A program made the translations under genes and the position numbers. This document shows, piece after piece, positions 48,006-59,209 of a stretch of DNA of 64,000 nucleotides; the stretch's first letter is position 1; every line of letters begins with the position of its first letter. This DNA comes from Epiperipatus broadwayi. Lineage: Eukaryota; Onychophora; Udeonychophora; Euonychophora; Peripatidae. The notes beneath the pieces are model-generated. The model had not been told where the DNA came from. It searched no databases and saw only the letters and a list, made by a program, of their open reading frames with translations. The DNA is taken from the NCBI GenBank assembly GCA_028023455.1, contig JAQFVV010000018.1:10746771-10810770 (forward strand). The letters are read 5' to 3'.

Positions 48006-48100
48006 TAGCTTTTTCACTACATGGAATATCCCGAAAATAGTAATAATAATATGACATCTTTTATCCGTGAAAATATTAGAATTAACATATATATATATAT

Positions 48101-49545
48101 AATTTTAAGTTCCAACCAGTAACCACCTAAACATTCACAGTAAAATATAGTAATCAATATTTCTCACTGCTGTCAAGGCAACCTTCACACCTTTTAATAG
48201 CAAGAATGGAATCCATTCTTACCAATGGTCCATTGAATATATATGGACACTTAAAGCCTGAAACTTGACTACAGAGTATGAAATATTGATACATTGAAGT
48301 TTAAATAAACCTCTTTAAAAATGAAATAAACATGTTACTGTAATGCAGACTAATAAATAGTCAATTAACATTACAAACTGCAATACTTTTAAATTGCTCA
48401 TGTATTATTTAGAAATAATAAGCGAAATAGTGCCTAAAGCTAATCTGGGATAATGATATAATTAAGTTCCAACCAGCAACCACCTAAACATTCACAGTAA
48501 AATATAATAATCAATATTTCTCACTGCTGTCAAGGCAACCTTCACACCTTTTAATAGCAAGAATGGAATCCATTCTTACTCATGGTCCATTGAATATATA
48601 TGGACACTTAAAGCTTGCAACTTGACTACAGAGTATGAAATATTGATACATTGAAGTTTAAATAAACCTCTTTAAACATGAAATAAACATGTTACTGTAA
48701 TGCAGACTAATAAATAGTCAATTAACATTACAAACTGCAATACTTTTAAATTGCCCATGTATTATTTAGAAATAATAAGCGAAATAGTGCCTAAAGCTAA
48801 TCTGGGATAATGATATAATTAAGTTCCAATCAGTAACCACCTAAACATTCACAGTAAAATATAGTAATCAATATTTCTCACTGCTGTCAAGGCAACTTTC
48901 ACACCTTTTAATAGCAAGAATGGAATCCATTCTTACTAAATGGTTTCTAAATAATACATGGGCAATTTAAAAGTATTGCAGTTTGTAATGTTAATTGACT
49001 ATTTATTAGTCTGCATTACAGTAACATGTTTATTTCATGTTTAGTATCAATATTTCATACTCTGTAGTCAAGTTGCAAGCTTTAAGTGTCCATATATATT
49101 CAATGGACCATTAAAAGGTGTGAAGGTTGCCTTGACAGCAGTGAGAAATATTGATTACTATATTTTACTGTGAAAGTTTAGGTGGTTACTGGTTGGAACT
49201 TAATTATATCATTATCCCAGATTAGCTTTAAGCACTATTTCACTTATTATTTCTAAATAATACATGGGCAATTTAAAAGTATTGCAGTTTGTGATGTTAA
49301 TTGACTATATATTAGTCTGCATTACAGTAACATGTTTATTTCATGTTTAAAAAGGTTTTTCATACTCTGTAGTCAAGTTGCAAGCTTTAAGTGTCCATAT
49401 ATATTCAATGGACCATTAGTAAGAATGGATTCCATTCTTGCTATTAAAAGGTGTGAAGGTTGCCTTGACAGCAGTGAGAAATATTGATTACTATATTTTA
49501 CTATGAATGTTTAGGTGATTACTGGTTGGAACTTAATTATATATA
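48101..49545. repeat. 357 bp tandem/inverted array
   Basis: AAGTTCCAA marks unit starts at 48107, 48464 and 48821, an exact 357 bp period. The third unit breaks near 48940 and is joined to two inverted units (about 48945-49206 and 49207-49540), the first lacking a ~25 bp block around its GGAATCCATTC palindrome. Both outer ends abut (TA)n. Copies are only a few percent apart by eye, so the array is young. No protein is encoded. Confidence 0.8.
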
Positions 49546-49555
49546 TATATATTTC

Positions 49556-49650
49556 ATCTTTATTGTTGAAAGGAGGTTGCCTTGACAACAGTTTGAAATT
49601 GTTGATTGTTATTGATATTGGGATTGTCTAAACATTGATTGGTTTTTAAT
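49556..49650 (+). repeat. Divergent relative of the 62.8-63.2 kb repeat
   Basis: GGAGGTTGCCTTGACAACAG, GTTGATTGTTAT and TTGGGATTGTCTAA match blocks at 63100-63165 and 62773-62825. Confidence 0.55.
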
Positions 49651-49827
49651 GATACATATATTAATTCTAATATTCTCATGAATAAATTACATAGAATCCC
49701 TGGGGAATAATATTATATATATATATCAGAGATAAAGTGTCCATGTAATGAATGGACTGAGTGCTTCCATAGAAAAATTCACTAAAACTTTCAAAAGCTT
49801 TAATTAAAATTCAATTTTAAAATATTC

Positions 49828-50245
49828 ACTAAGAGTTGAATTGTATATGGAAGGGATGAACTTGACTAATGCATTCTCATAGATTATAAGAAGTTCAAAC
49901 AATGCTAAGATCTAATTTACAGTTAAAACTTTTAAGAATGTTAAAAGAATTTGGAAGATAAAAATATATTGCTAATGTATTATCTATATTTAAAATAATT
50001 ATAATCTGATTATAATGAACAATTCAAATTCATTATTTTTTTGTATGGAATTATTGTTGACTTATAATTTTTTTTACTAACAGTTGGATTGTTTTTATAT
50101 ATGGAAAGAATGAACTTGACTATGCATTCTCATACATTGTAAGAAGTTCAAACAATGGCAAGATCTAATTTACAGTTAAAACTTTTAAAAATGTTAAAAG
50201 GATTTGAAAGATAAAAATATATTGATAATGTATTCTCTGATTTAC
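49828..50245 (+). repeat. Direct duplication, ~254 bp period
   Basis: A block of about 150 bp containing GAACTTGACT (49858), AAGAAGTTCAAACAATG and GATAAAAATATATTG recurs 254 bp later (50112). A different AT-rich filler separates the copies. Confidence 0.65.
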
Positions 50246-50416
50246 AGATAAGAGAGTTTCAGATTTTTTTAGATGTGTGTAATATATATATATATATTAG
50301 GTGCTATTATGTAAAAATTATTGTGGCAAGTGAAATAAAAACATCATAAAAAAATGTGCTTCTATTCCTAAAAAGTCATGCTTTGTCACTGATATATATC
50401 ATCATCATCATCATTA

Positions 50417-52285
50417 TCAACCATTATCAATCCACTGCAGGATGAAGATCTCTCCAAGTTTAATCCATCTTCTCCGATCTTTAGCTTCTCTTCTCCACAA
50501 CACCCCTGCACATTTTCTTATTTCATCCATCCATCTCACATGTGGTCTCTTTCTGGGTCTTTTACAATCTCTTGGAATCCAGTTTAAAATTTCAATTGTC
50601 CATCGATTATCATTTCTTCTAGCAATATGTCCAGCCCAACTCCATTTCAATCTTTTAATTTTTTCAATAAGGTCAGTAACACCTGTTTGTTGTCTTACCC
50701 ATACATTGCGTTTTCGATCTCTTCTTGTTACTCCCAACATACATCTCTCCATACTCCTTTGAGTGGTCTGAAGTCTCTGTATTGCTCTTTTATTAAGTGT
50801 CCAAGTCTCAGATCCATAAGTAAGAACTGGTAAAACACATTTGTTAAAAACCATTCTTTTCAAACACATAGGCATATTTCCTTTTAGTATCAAGTTATTT
50901 CTACCAAAAGCACTCCAACCAAGTCTAATTCTATGATTAATTTCCTCCATTATGTTTCCATCTGTATTAATAATCTGATCTAGGTATTTGTAATTGTTAA
51001 CTTCTTCTAATTCTTCATAATCAATCTTTATTTTCATATTTTGAGCAAATCGATTAAACATTACTTTAGTCTTTTTAACATTTATCTTTAGTCCTACTTT
51101 TCTACTTTCATCTGCTAACTCCTGCAACATTTCCTGCAGCTCTGAAGCATTATTTGCAAAAACCACTACATCATCTGCAAAATCTAAATGACTTAAATAG
51201 TCTCCATTTACTTTCATTCCTTTAGTTTCCCATTTTAATCCACAAAATACTTCTTGCAGCACTGCTGTAAAAAGTTTTGGAGATATGGAGTCACCTTGCC
51301 TTACACCTTTCTCAATGTTGATTTTTCCAGTATCATTATGTAATCTAATTGTTGCTGTTGCATTTTTATAAATATTCTTTAAAATATGACAATATCCTGG
51401 ATCTATACCTTGATGATCCAATGCTTTAATCACTGAAGAAATGTGTATAGAATCGAATGCCTTTTCATAATCTACAAATCCAAAACATAATGACAACTCA
51501 TATTCATTTGTCCTTTCTATGACTTCTCTCAATACCTGGATATGATCTATTGTACTAAAACCACTTTTAAATCCAGCTTGTTCTCTTGGTTGGTGGAAAT
51601 CCAAAGTTCTCTGTAGACGAGTTGTAATTATCTTGGTAAAAATTTTATATAAAACTGATAAAAGGCTGATAGGTCTGTAATTTCTAATATCTTCTTTATC
51701 ACCTTTTTTAAATATTAATATTATTACTGCATTCTTCCAATCTTCCGGTACATCTTTATCATTTAGACATTTGGTATACAACTTTGCTAAAATTGTTTCT
51801 ATTTCTTCACCTCCTTCTTTTAATATATCAATTAGAATTCCATCATTTCCTGGAGCCTTTCCTTTCTTCATACATTTAATTGCATGTCTCACTTCTTCAT
51901 TTAAAATTCTGGGAAATTCGGAAGATGTAATAGATATAGGAGATACTTGTTCTTTATTACTATATAATTCTTGATAAAAATCTTCTACCAATTTCATGAT
52001 GTCATCTCTCTTTTTAGTAATAATTCCATCTTTTTTTCTTATTGCAGATATAAATTTCCTACCAATACCAAAATGTTGTTTAACATTCTTGAGACTTTTA
52101 TTTTCTTCTACAGCTTTCCTTGCTATTTCACAGTTATACTTTCTTATATCATTTTCAACTCTTTTCCGTACCATTTTACAAAATTCGAGATATTCAATTC
52201 TTTTTAATACATCATTTTTGTATATCTTCATATTCCTTCTTTTCTTCATAAATTCTCTAGTCTCCGTAGAAATTTTATTAGTCAA
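50417..52285 (-). CDS. RTE LINE reverse transcriptase segment
   Basis: 622 codons. RT motifs in order: GKAPGNDGI (about 142-150), NYRPISLLSVLYKIF (202-216), QAGFKSGFST (236-245), FVDYEKAFDSI (270-280, catalytic Asp272), GVRQGDSISPKLF (327-339), FADDVVVFANN (369-379, catalytic Asp371-372) and LKINVKKTKVM. The C-terminus carries YGSETWTL, an Arg-rich segment and LGEIFILQW. All catalytic residues are present. It makes cDNA by target-primed reverse transcription. In the intact element it is one polyprotein with the upstream endonuclease; here a one-base loss in an A run separates them, so the ATG at 52285 is probably not a natural start. Confidence 0.85.
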   Translation of the reverse strand: MTNKISTETREFMKKRRNMKIYKNDVLKRIEYLEFCKMVRKRVENDIRKYNCEIARKAVEENKSLKNVKQHFGIGRKFISAIRKKDGIITKKRDDIMKLVEDFYQELYSNKEQVSPISITSSEFPRILNEEVRHAIKCMKKGKAPGNDGILIDILKEGGEEIETILAKLYTKCLNDKDVPEDWKNAVIILIFKKGDKEDIRNYRPISLLSVLYKIFTKIITTRLQRTLDFHQPREQAGFKSGFSTIDHIQVLREVIERTNEYELSLCFGFVDYEKAFDSIHISSVIKALDHQGIDPGYCHILKNIYKNATATIRLHNDTGKINIEKGVRQGDSISPKLFTAVLQEVFCGLKWETKGMKVNGDYLSHLDFADDVVVFANNASELQEMLQELADESRKVGLKINVKKTKVMFNRFAQNMKIKIDYEELEEVNNYKYLDQIINTDGNIMEEINHRIRLGWSAFGRNNLILKGNMPMCLKRMVFNKCVLPVLTYGSETWTLNKRAIQRLQTTQRSMERCMLGVTRRDRKRNVWVRQQTGVTDLIEKIKRLKWSWAGHIARRNDNRWTIEILNWIPRDCKRPRKRPHVRWMDEIRKCAGVLWRREAKDRRRWIKLGEIFILQWIDNG

Positions 52286-53292
52286 TTGCTGCTTTTTTTA
52301 CCAGCTATCTTTGTTGCAGTTTTTAAAAGTGTATCAGTTATTTTCATATTAATTTCATTCAAATCTGAATCATGTTCAAAATCTCCTAACACTTGAAACC
52401 TATTTGTAAGTTCTAATTTAAATTCATTAGAATGTTTCTGAAGATTAGGAATATCAACTGTAAATATTGTTTTTCTCAATAATTTTTCTCTCTCTAGTTT
52501 TACATTAACACGCAACTTACACCTTACTAATCGATGATCACTTCCTGTGTTAAATTTATTAAGAACATTACAATCTTGAAATATGTATTTCCTGTTAGTC
52601 AAAATATAATCCAATTCTGCTGTACCTTCATTTGGATGTTTCCATATCCATTTCCTTTTAACATTTTTCTCAAAAAATGAATTCATAATATAAAGTTTTT
52701 CTTTTTCTGCAAACTCCACAAGTCTATGTCCTCTCTCATTTCTATTACCATAACCAAAATTACCTACAGCAATTTCATCTTTCATTTGTCTACCAATTCT
52801 AGCATTAAAGTCTCCCATAACAATTTTAAAATGTTGTTTACTCTGATCAAAAGCCTTTTGTACATCCATATAAAAATCTTCTACTACTTCATCACTATGA
52901 GAACTTGTTGGGACATAAACCTGAATTATCTGCATTTGGTATCTGCTATTAAGTTGTATAACTAATCTTGCAACTCTGTCCGATACACCATCAATCTCCA
53001 CAATATTGTTCTTCCACTTTTTATTTATAATGAATCCTACTCCACTTGTATTTCCAACATGTGTGCCTTTATAATAGAGTATATGTCCACTTTTTAAATC
53101 AATTGTTTCTTCACCTTTTCTTTTCACTTCACAAAGTCCAATAATGTCCCATTTAATATAAGACAATTCTTCTTCTAATTCTTGCAATCTTCCTTCACTT
53201 GTAAGTGATCTGCAGTTGTAAGTACCTAAATAAAAAGTCATCATCAAATGGCAGCCTGGGTCCACAATCAGGGGATTCTTAGCACTCTCCAC
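52282..53292 (-). CDS. RTE LINE AP-like endonuclease segment
   Basis: 336 codons from a GTG; the first ATG pair in frame is at residues 17-18 and is the likelier start. Motifs of the EEP nuclease fold: TYNCRSL (Asn26), LCEVKR (Glu55), VYVPTS, VMGDFNARIG (Asp161, Asn163), LDYILTNR (Asp228) and GSDHRLV (Asp252, His253). The set is complete, so the domain could nick DNA. The frame ends GKKSSN then TGA where the A run has lost a base; otherwise it would continue into the reverse transcriptase. Upstream GC-rich sequence is the element's 5' UTR. Confidence 0.85.
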   Translation of the reverse strand: MESAKNPLIVDPGCHLMMTFYLGTYNCRSLTSEGRLQELEEELSYIKWDIIGLCEVKRKGEETIDLKSGHILYYKGTHVGNTSGVGFIINKKWKNNIVEIDGVSDRVARLVIQLNSRYQMQIIQVYVPTSSHSDEVVEDFYMDVQKAFDQSKQHFKIVMGDFNARIGRQMKDEIAVGNFGYGNRNERGHRLVEFAEKEKLYIMNSFFEKNVKRKWIWKHPNEGTAELDYILTNRKYIFQDCNVLNKFNTGSDHRLVRCKLRVNVKLEREKLLRKTIFTVDIPNLQKHSNEFKLELTNRFQVLGDFEHDSDLNEINMKITDTLLKTATKIAGKKSSN

Positions 53293-53694
53293 CTTCGGCC
53301 ATCAACCGCTGCCTTGGTTGGTGACTTTACAGCCTCCTGGGAATAAGGGCCATGCTTTATTTTTGTCTGTCATAATTGTATATATGTATTGGAAAAATAT
53401 TTATCATTTACACAAACATTCATTCTGCCTTATCAGGCACTGAGAAGAAAGACCATGGTGTTTCTTGATCTTAAACTCAGAGGTAAAAGGCCAATAAACT
53501 CACCACACTGGCTAATGCGTGTTGGTGAGCAGCCCATCCATATACTATATGAATAATCACATAGTAATAACAGCTGCAATGACAAGAACGTATGGAGTGG
53601 ACATTAGGAATTTGCCCTGCTCGGTTCCTTTAAGGCCTCCAAGAGGAATCAAAGGGCCTCCTTTCAGTTAATAGCAAACTCCTTTCTGCAGCCA

Positions 53695-53697
<3 letters not shown>

Positions 53698-53766
<69 letters not shown>
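53698..53766. repeat. (TA)n microsatellite
   Basis: About 69 bp of uninterrupted TA directly beyond the LINE 5' end. Confidence 0.95.
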
Positions 53767-53769
<3 letters not shown>

Positions 53770-56454
53770 GTAAACATGAAATTAACATAATGTATATGTA
53801 ATTAAGAAGAGAAAACCAGTCTCTCTTAGGCTATAAATAAGTAGCACACTAAATGATGAATGAAGGGATAAAGAATAGAAATAGAATGAATCCATCTATT
53901 CTTGGAGATTTTTATGTATATAAGCTTTCCTTTGTCAACATTGGTGAAAATTCGGAGTAAACTTAATATATCACCCAGTTGGAACATGACATTTAATAAT
54001 TATTAACTAATAATCAACTAGATAAGGATGAAGATGGAATTACTCTTTTAATAATTAAATAGAATTTAACAAATGTAAACATATATTGAATATATAATTA
54101 TTAAATAAAATGCATTTTGACAAAATATTTGCTGCTAATAATTTATTAGTTACAGGTAAATTTTTTTTATTATAAAACTCATGAATAGGACCAATTTTAT
54201 TTTTCAACCATTTTTAGATCAGCCATCATGGTATTAGCAATGGATGCTGCTGTTATTAATGATGGCAAATTGAAATAGAATTTTGTAAAAATCTTTCTTT
54301 GGTGAATAAATTCTAATCAAATACTCAAAAAAGAAATACTTAGCAGAAATTAATCCACTGCTTTATGTTATTTGGGGAAAAAATACCTTGGCAAGAATTA
54401 ACTTTTTTTTTTTAAAGAATCATTATTATTTTTGGACTACATTTTAGTTATATGAAAGAATATCTAAAGGTATTTTATTTTTTGTTAGTCATAACAACAA
54501 CAACATTTTTTAATGTAGGTTATTTAGAATTCCATCACACTTTTTGTATAAATCTTACTTTCTGATTTCATCAAAAAATAATATTTTTAGCTTCTCTAAA
54601 ACTTCTTTTGCAACATTCCTTATCTCTCTTCAACACTGCTGAACCTTTGATTATGTAATGTTTTTTCAAGTGGACCAAAGATGTAAAAATTATCTGAAAA
54701 AAGTTTGCACTATGCACAGTGATAGTAAAATGATGATGTAGTCAGCTTTATTTTGGTGTAAAAAAAAAGAATAACTTTCCATTAAAATCTTTTCTTTTTT
54801 TGTTACAAATCCAAATTTCAATGTGACTTTAAACTAAGATAAACATAATTGATTACATTCCTATTTATTATGCTATATTCATTCTGTAACAACTTTTTAA
54901 AAATTCTATATCTTTGCACATTATAAACTTTTATATTTTAATGATATTCATTTTCTAAATCTCCTTGTAAATATTTCCTCATATGTTTTACTTAAAACAA
55001 CATAGATCTTATTCAGGATATTTATAAAAATAAATTGCATATAAATTTTAGATTTTATTCACAGATGTAACTGTAAGATAATATTTTGATTTAATTTATT
55101 ACATGATAAAGTTAAAGTTTCAAAGTTAACTGCAAGTAATGACTGCCTTAAAACATTCTTTAAATAGTTGATTTCAGGGTGAAGATCTCTTCAACAGTTA
55201 ATCATCAAGGAACAGCATAAAAGAAGCCATTACTATCTAATCTTGCCAACTGCATTGTGGTAAAATTTTGAATATTTTTTTATCCTTGTTTTATTCTCTA
55301 CCTAAGAATAATTATATGTTCTTTACTAATAAATACTGGATGAATAACTGGGGTGGTTATAGATTACCTGCTTAAAAAACCCTAAGTCTGATTTGAAGCT
55401 GAAACTAAATTTATCCAACTGAATTCAATTATCAAGTTATGGTCATGACATTCAACTATGGTAATCACTACACTATGAGGCAAATCAAAATTGCATAAAT
55501 AAACAAAAGCACAGAATTATCTTGGAATAGTTTTAATATGATGTTCAAATGATTTTAACATATACATTGCTAATCATGATACCTCATAGCAGCAATTTAT
55601 TTCTAAATAATAATAATACAGTAATTGTAAAAGTGCTTGTTGGAATTATTATAAATATTAATTCTTAAAATAATAGATTAAATTTCTGTTTAATTTTATT
55701 CATTAAGAAGTGAAATAGATATATGATCATACATGACCTGTAGACAATTTCAAAAGTTAAAAAATATATTAGCACCACCATAGAAAAATAAAAAGAGGTG
55801 ATCATTAAATATTTTATAGAAACAAGAAGTGTTTAAGATTGAAATACTTATTAGAAAAAAGAAAAAACATTTCCTTGAAAGCATTTTTTATTGCTTACCC
55901 AAATAATTTCTTATTATGATTATAAATAAAACAGCTTTAAGTCATTATTATATAGTAAAGGTTTTATCAGGATTCTATCACAGAGAAACCACAAAAAAAA
56001 ATTATTATTAGGCTAGTTAACTGGAGGTTTTTCTTCCTTGTTTATCTTCTATCTAATATCATCTAGGAACTCATTTACTAACTAATAATTAATTAAAAGG
56101 CAATGTTAATGTTGTATATTTGGAGAAAATATTGAAAATACAACCTAAATGCACTTTCAGTGCTGAGCACTATTGTCAAAAGCAACATAAAGTATTTAAC
56201 ATCCAAAATGCATTTAGGATGAATTTAGTATTCTCAATGTTTTTTCAAAATATGTTATTAATATAGATGTTAACTCATATTTCTGTAATTAAAAAAAAAT
56301 TAAAATTATCTTGACAATTCTCAGCTACCAAAAAAAACATTGCAAAAACTTATCCAAATTTGAACTATGGATTGCATGCATGAGAAGCAAATGACCTAAT
56401 TACCACACAAGATGCCGATAATGATACATATATACATATACTATAAATAAAATA
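53767..56454. other. Intron 3 sequence, nothing recognised
   Basis: About 2.7 kb of AT-rich sequence with no exon, RNA gene or repeat structure seen. Confidence 0.4.
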
Positions 56455-56651
56455 TCCGTTAATTAGAACAATATTGTAATTGTAATAAAAATAATAAATA
56501 TAATGGTAATAAACTATTATAAACAGTCTTTCAATCCACAGAAGTACTTTCGGTTAATTTCTTAAACCTGCTTCAACTGCCATTAAATTAAAAAAACAAA
56601 CAAAGCAGAAGCAAACGTCATCAACTCAAATCCCACGAATCCCATATTTTA

Positions 56652-57214
56652 ATGTTAGCAGCTGGCCTATTTATTAAATGCATTTTATTCATATTTATAA
56701 AAAATTTCCTCCTTAATTTTTCTTTTATTATGGTTTCTCTCTTCATGAAGAATTTTCACACTTTCAATACCAAATTTAAATTTCTATTTATATGTTTTTT
56801 CATGATAAAAAAAAAACTGAAGCAGTCATTAAATCACCATAATTCTTACTTTTTAAATGCTTATATAACAATTCATGTTCCTTTAATCTCTTTTCAATAT
56901 TACACCTCAATTCACCTATATGTGATAACATACATTCACAAAATTTTTTATATACAACATTACTTTTTTGCCTTGATAGGTATGACATTCTTAGAATTGT
57001 TCACTAATTTATTAACATTATTTAGAATATAGAATGAAACATTAAACATGTTCTTATATATATCCTTAAAAAATTTCACTTGTGAATTTGAAATAAATGG
57101 AATAGATATCCATTGTTTACTATTAATATTCATTTCTTTTAAACCTTTATAACTCTTTTTAAATTGGCATAACATATTGTTTATTTGTTCCATTTTATAA
57201 ACAACATCAAGCAA
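56652..57214 (-). pseudogene. PLE endonuclease fragment (left arm, family 2)
   Basis: Minus-strand frames 56960-57214 and 56800-56988 give SKQWISIPFISNSQVKFFKD, then SNVVYKKFCECMLSHIGELR and IEKRLKEHELLYKH. VVYKKFCEC and HIGE-x2-R are a decayed GIY-YIG core, and R-x3-EH follows as in Penelope endonucleases. It is split by a frameshift between the two frames. Confidence 0.6.
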
Positions 57215-57296
57215 TTCCTTGGCAAATAAGTCAATATTTTTTAGTTTATCACTTTGGTAACGACATATTTTTTTTTTTTTTGTAATTTTTCATTAC

Positions 57297-57813
57297 AGTT
57301 ATAATGGTTTGAAAGAAATGAAGATTGATAGTAAACAATGGATAATTCCATTTATTTCAAATCCACAAGTAAAATTTTTTAAGGATAGTTATAAGAACAT
57401 GTTTAATGTTTCATTCTGTGTTCCAAACAATGTTAATAAATTAGTGAACAATTCTAAGGATGTCATATGTGTCAAGCAGAAAAGTAATGTTGTATATCAA
57501 AATTTTTTGTGAATGCACATTATTATATATAGGTGAATCAAGGTGCAGTATTGAAAAGAGATTAAAGGAACATGAATTGTTATATAAGTGTGTAAAAAGT
57601 AAGAATAATGGTGATTTAATGTCTGTTTCAGTTTTCTTTGATCATGAAAAAACATGTAAATATAAATTTAAATTTGATATTGAAAGTGTGAAAATTCTTC
57701 ATGAAGAGAGAAACCATAATAAAAGAAAAAATAGGGAGGTAATTTTTATAAATAAAAATAAAGTGCATTTAATAAATAGACAAGCTGCTAACATTAAAAT
57801 ACGAGATTCATGA
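57297..57813 (+). pseudogene. PLE endonuclease fragment (right arm, family 2)
   Basis: Frames 57309-57512 and 57460-57813 give KQWIIPFISNPQVKFFKDSY, SNVVYQNF, then FCECTLLYIGESRCSIEKRL and KEHELLYK, VKILHEERNHNKRKNREVIF and LINRQAANI. YIGES-x-C-x-IEKRLKEH matches the GIY-YIG middle part. A frameshift near 57505 separates VVYQNF from CECTLLYIGE. The reverse transcriptase is absent. Confidence 0.65.
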
Positions 57814-57985
57814 GATTTGAGTTGATGATGTTTGCTTCTGCTTTGGTTTTGTTTTTGTTTTTTTTTAATTTAATGGCAATTGAAGTAGGTTTAAGAAATT
57901 AACGGAAAGTACTTCTGTGTACTGAAAGACTGTTTATAATAGTTTATTACCGTTATATTTATTATTTTTATTACAATATGTATAT

Positions 57986-59209
57986 ATACACAGAAAGAGA
58001 AGTTTTAATCATTTTTAAATAATCTAATTTAAGAAATGGAATTGTTAGTTTTAAGGATTAGTAATAATTTTAATACAGATATGCATGCTCTTAATAAATA
58101 CACATTTCCTGTTCTCTTTACTTTTCATATCTACAAATTCATAGAGAGGCAAAATTGTTTAGTATGGATCGTTAGAAATAATTCTACTAGATATTTTCAT
58201 AACTAAATATTTAAAAGTACAATTTACACAGATTTTATAAATAAGGTTTACTAAAGTTTATAATATATATATACACTTAATTCTAAAATCGGGATGCGAA
58301 AATAAATTTTCTTAAGAGGATGTCAAACAATGAGGTATTATATCGCAAATAATCAAGCATTTATAGTAGTTAGTCATTTGCTTGATTATTCTGTCTTTGA
58401 ACAGAGAGCTTAACATGCATACTTTCTATTTTTAAAAACCTGTGCTGTTTAAATCTGACCTAAATATTCAAATACAAATCGTGTAAATATTTTAGTTTTT
58501 GAAGGAACTTTATTCAAGAAAAAATATATCTACAGATATTTCAATTTAAATGGAGAGGAAGGGGAGGGGCATATATATATACACAGGTATTTCAGTTTAA
58601 AAGAAGAAAAAAATATAAAACTAATCAAAGAATAACCACAATAAGTATTTTCAATAGCATTCTGTGAATTATACTATTATTAAAGACATTTACAATAAAA
58701 TAGGAAACAAAATATATCGCACTGATGGACAAGTGACATGCCTGATGGGGTGATTTTTTTATCTTTTTGTTTTATTGTCTCTAATTTGTCTTTAAAATTG
58801 TTAAAATTTCTTATATTGCTATAGCAAAGATCAGTGCATCATGTGCTTTAAATATTCTAAAGCAATTAGAACTCCTCAATGATGTGACTTTGGGTTTTTC
58901 TTTAATTATTGGTTATTTTTAATAAAACTCCTTTCCTATAGCAAGAAACTTTCGGCAGCATTTAGTGATACAGACTGCTTTCTAATGGCATCAGGCTATT
59001 CATATAAACCATCATAAATTAAAAGAAGAATTTATTTCTTTTTCATATTTACTTTACAATCTAGTTTTAAAATACGTGTTAATTATTTTATTTTATTTAG
59101 AATATATTAATTTAGAATATATTTGCCAATATTTCTTTTTTATTTTTTCTCTAGCAATATTTATCAATAATATTTCTCTCTCTTCTTTTTTTTTTTTTTT
59201 TTCGTCTAG
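57986..59209. other. End of intron 3
   Basis: AT-rich sequence. The last 25 bases are an 18-base T tract and CGTCTAG, the strong acceptor for the final gene B exon. Confidence 0.5.

Larger units (their letters stand above)
46966..48056. mobile_element. Head-to-head pair of Penelope-like element 3' parts
   Basis: A ~1.1 kb palindrome. The left arm is on the minus strand and the right arm on the plus strand, each carrying a GIY-YIG endonuclease segment and the element's 3' end (GTACTGAAACGT, CATTTAGCTTTTTCAC). The arms meet at GAAATTCCATGTAGGGTCTG and its complement, near a CA/TA microsatellite (47540-47585). The outer ends are TGTCAT and ATGACA with (ATT)n. No RT domain is left. Penelope-like elements often show partial inverted or tandem arrangements. 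Confidence 0.75.
50399..53690 (-). mobile_element. RTE-type LINE, nearly full length
   Basis: Minus-strand element: a GC-richer 5' UTR (about 53690-53245), endonuclease, reverse transcriptase, and a 3' end with a GAT-repeat tail (ATC repeats on the plus strand at 50399-50420), as RTE elements have. EN and RT are in different frames only because of a 7-A run near 52300; the second copy at 60.7-62.8 kb has one more base there. It lies inside intron 3 of gene B in antisense orientation, bordered upstream by (TA)n. Confidence 0.85.
56455..57985. mobile_element. Second Penelope-like head-to-head pair
   Basis: Arms of about 700-800 bp (56455-57265 minus, 57297-57985 plus) are reverse complements and differ from the 47 kb pair, so this is another PLE family. 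Shared marks include ATAAACTATTATAAACAGTC against GACTGTTTATAATAG at the outer ends and GTTTGCTTCTGCTTTG with its complement. Each 3' end has GGTT, a loop, AACC (AACG in the right copy) and GAAAGTACTTCTGTG, a decayed hammerhead-like order. Confidence 0.7.

Noticed and set aside
48101-49545. CRISPR array
   Set aside because: Units are 357 bp with no spacer pattern, and the genome is eukaryotic.
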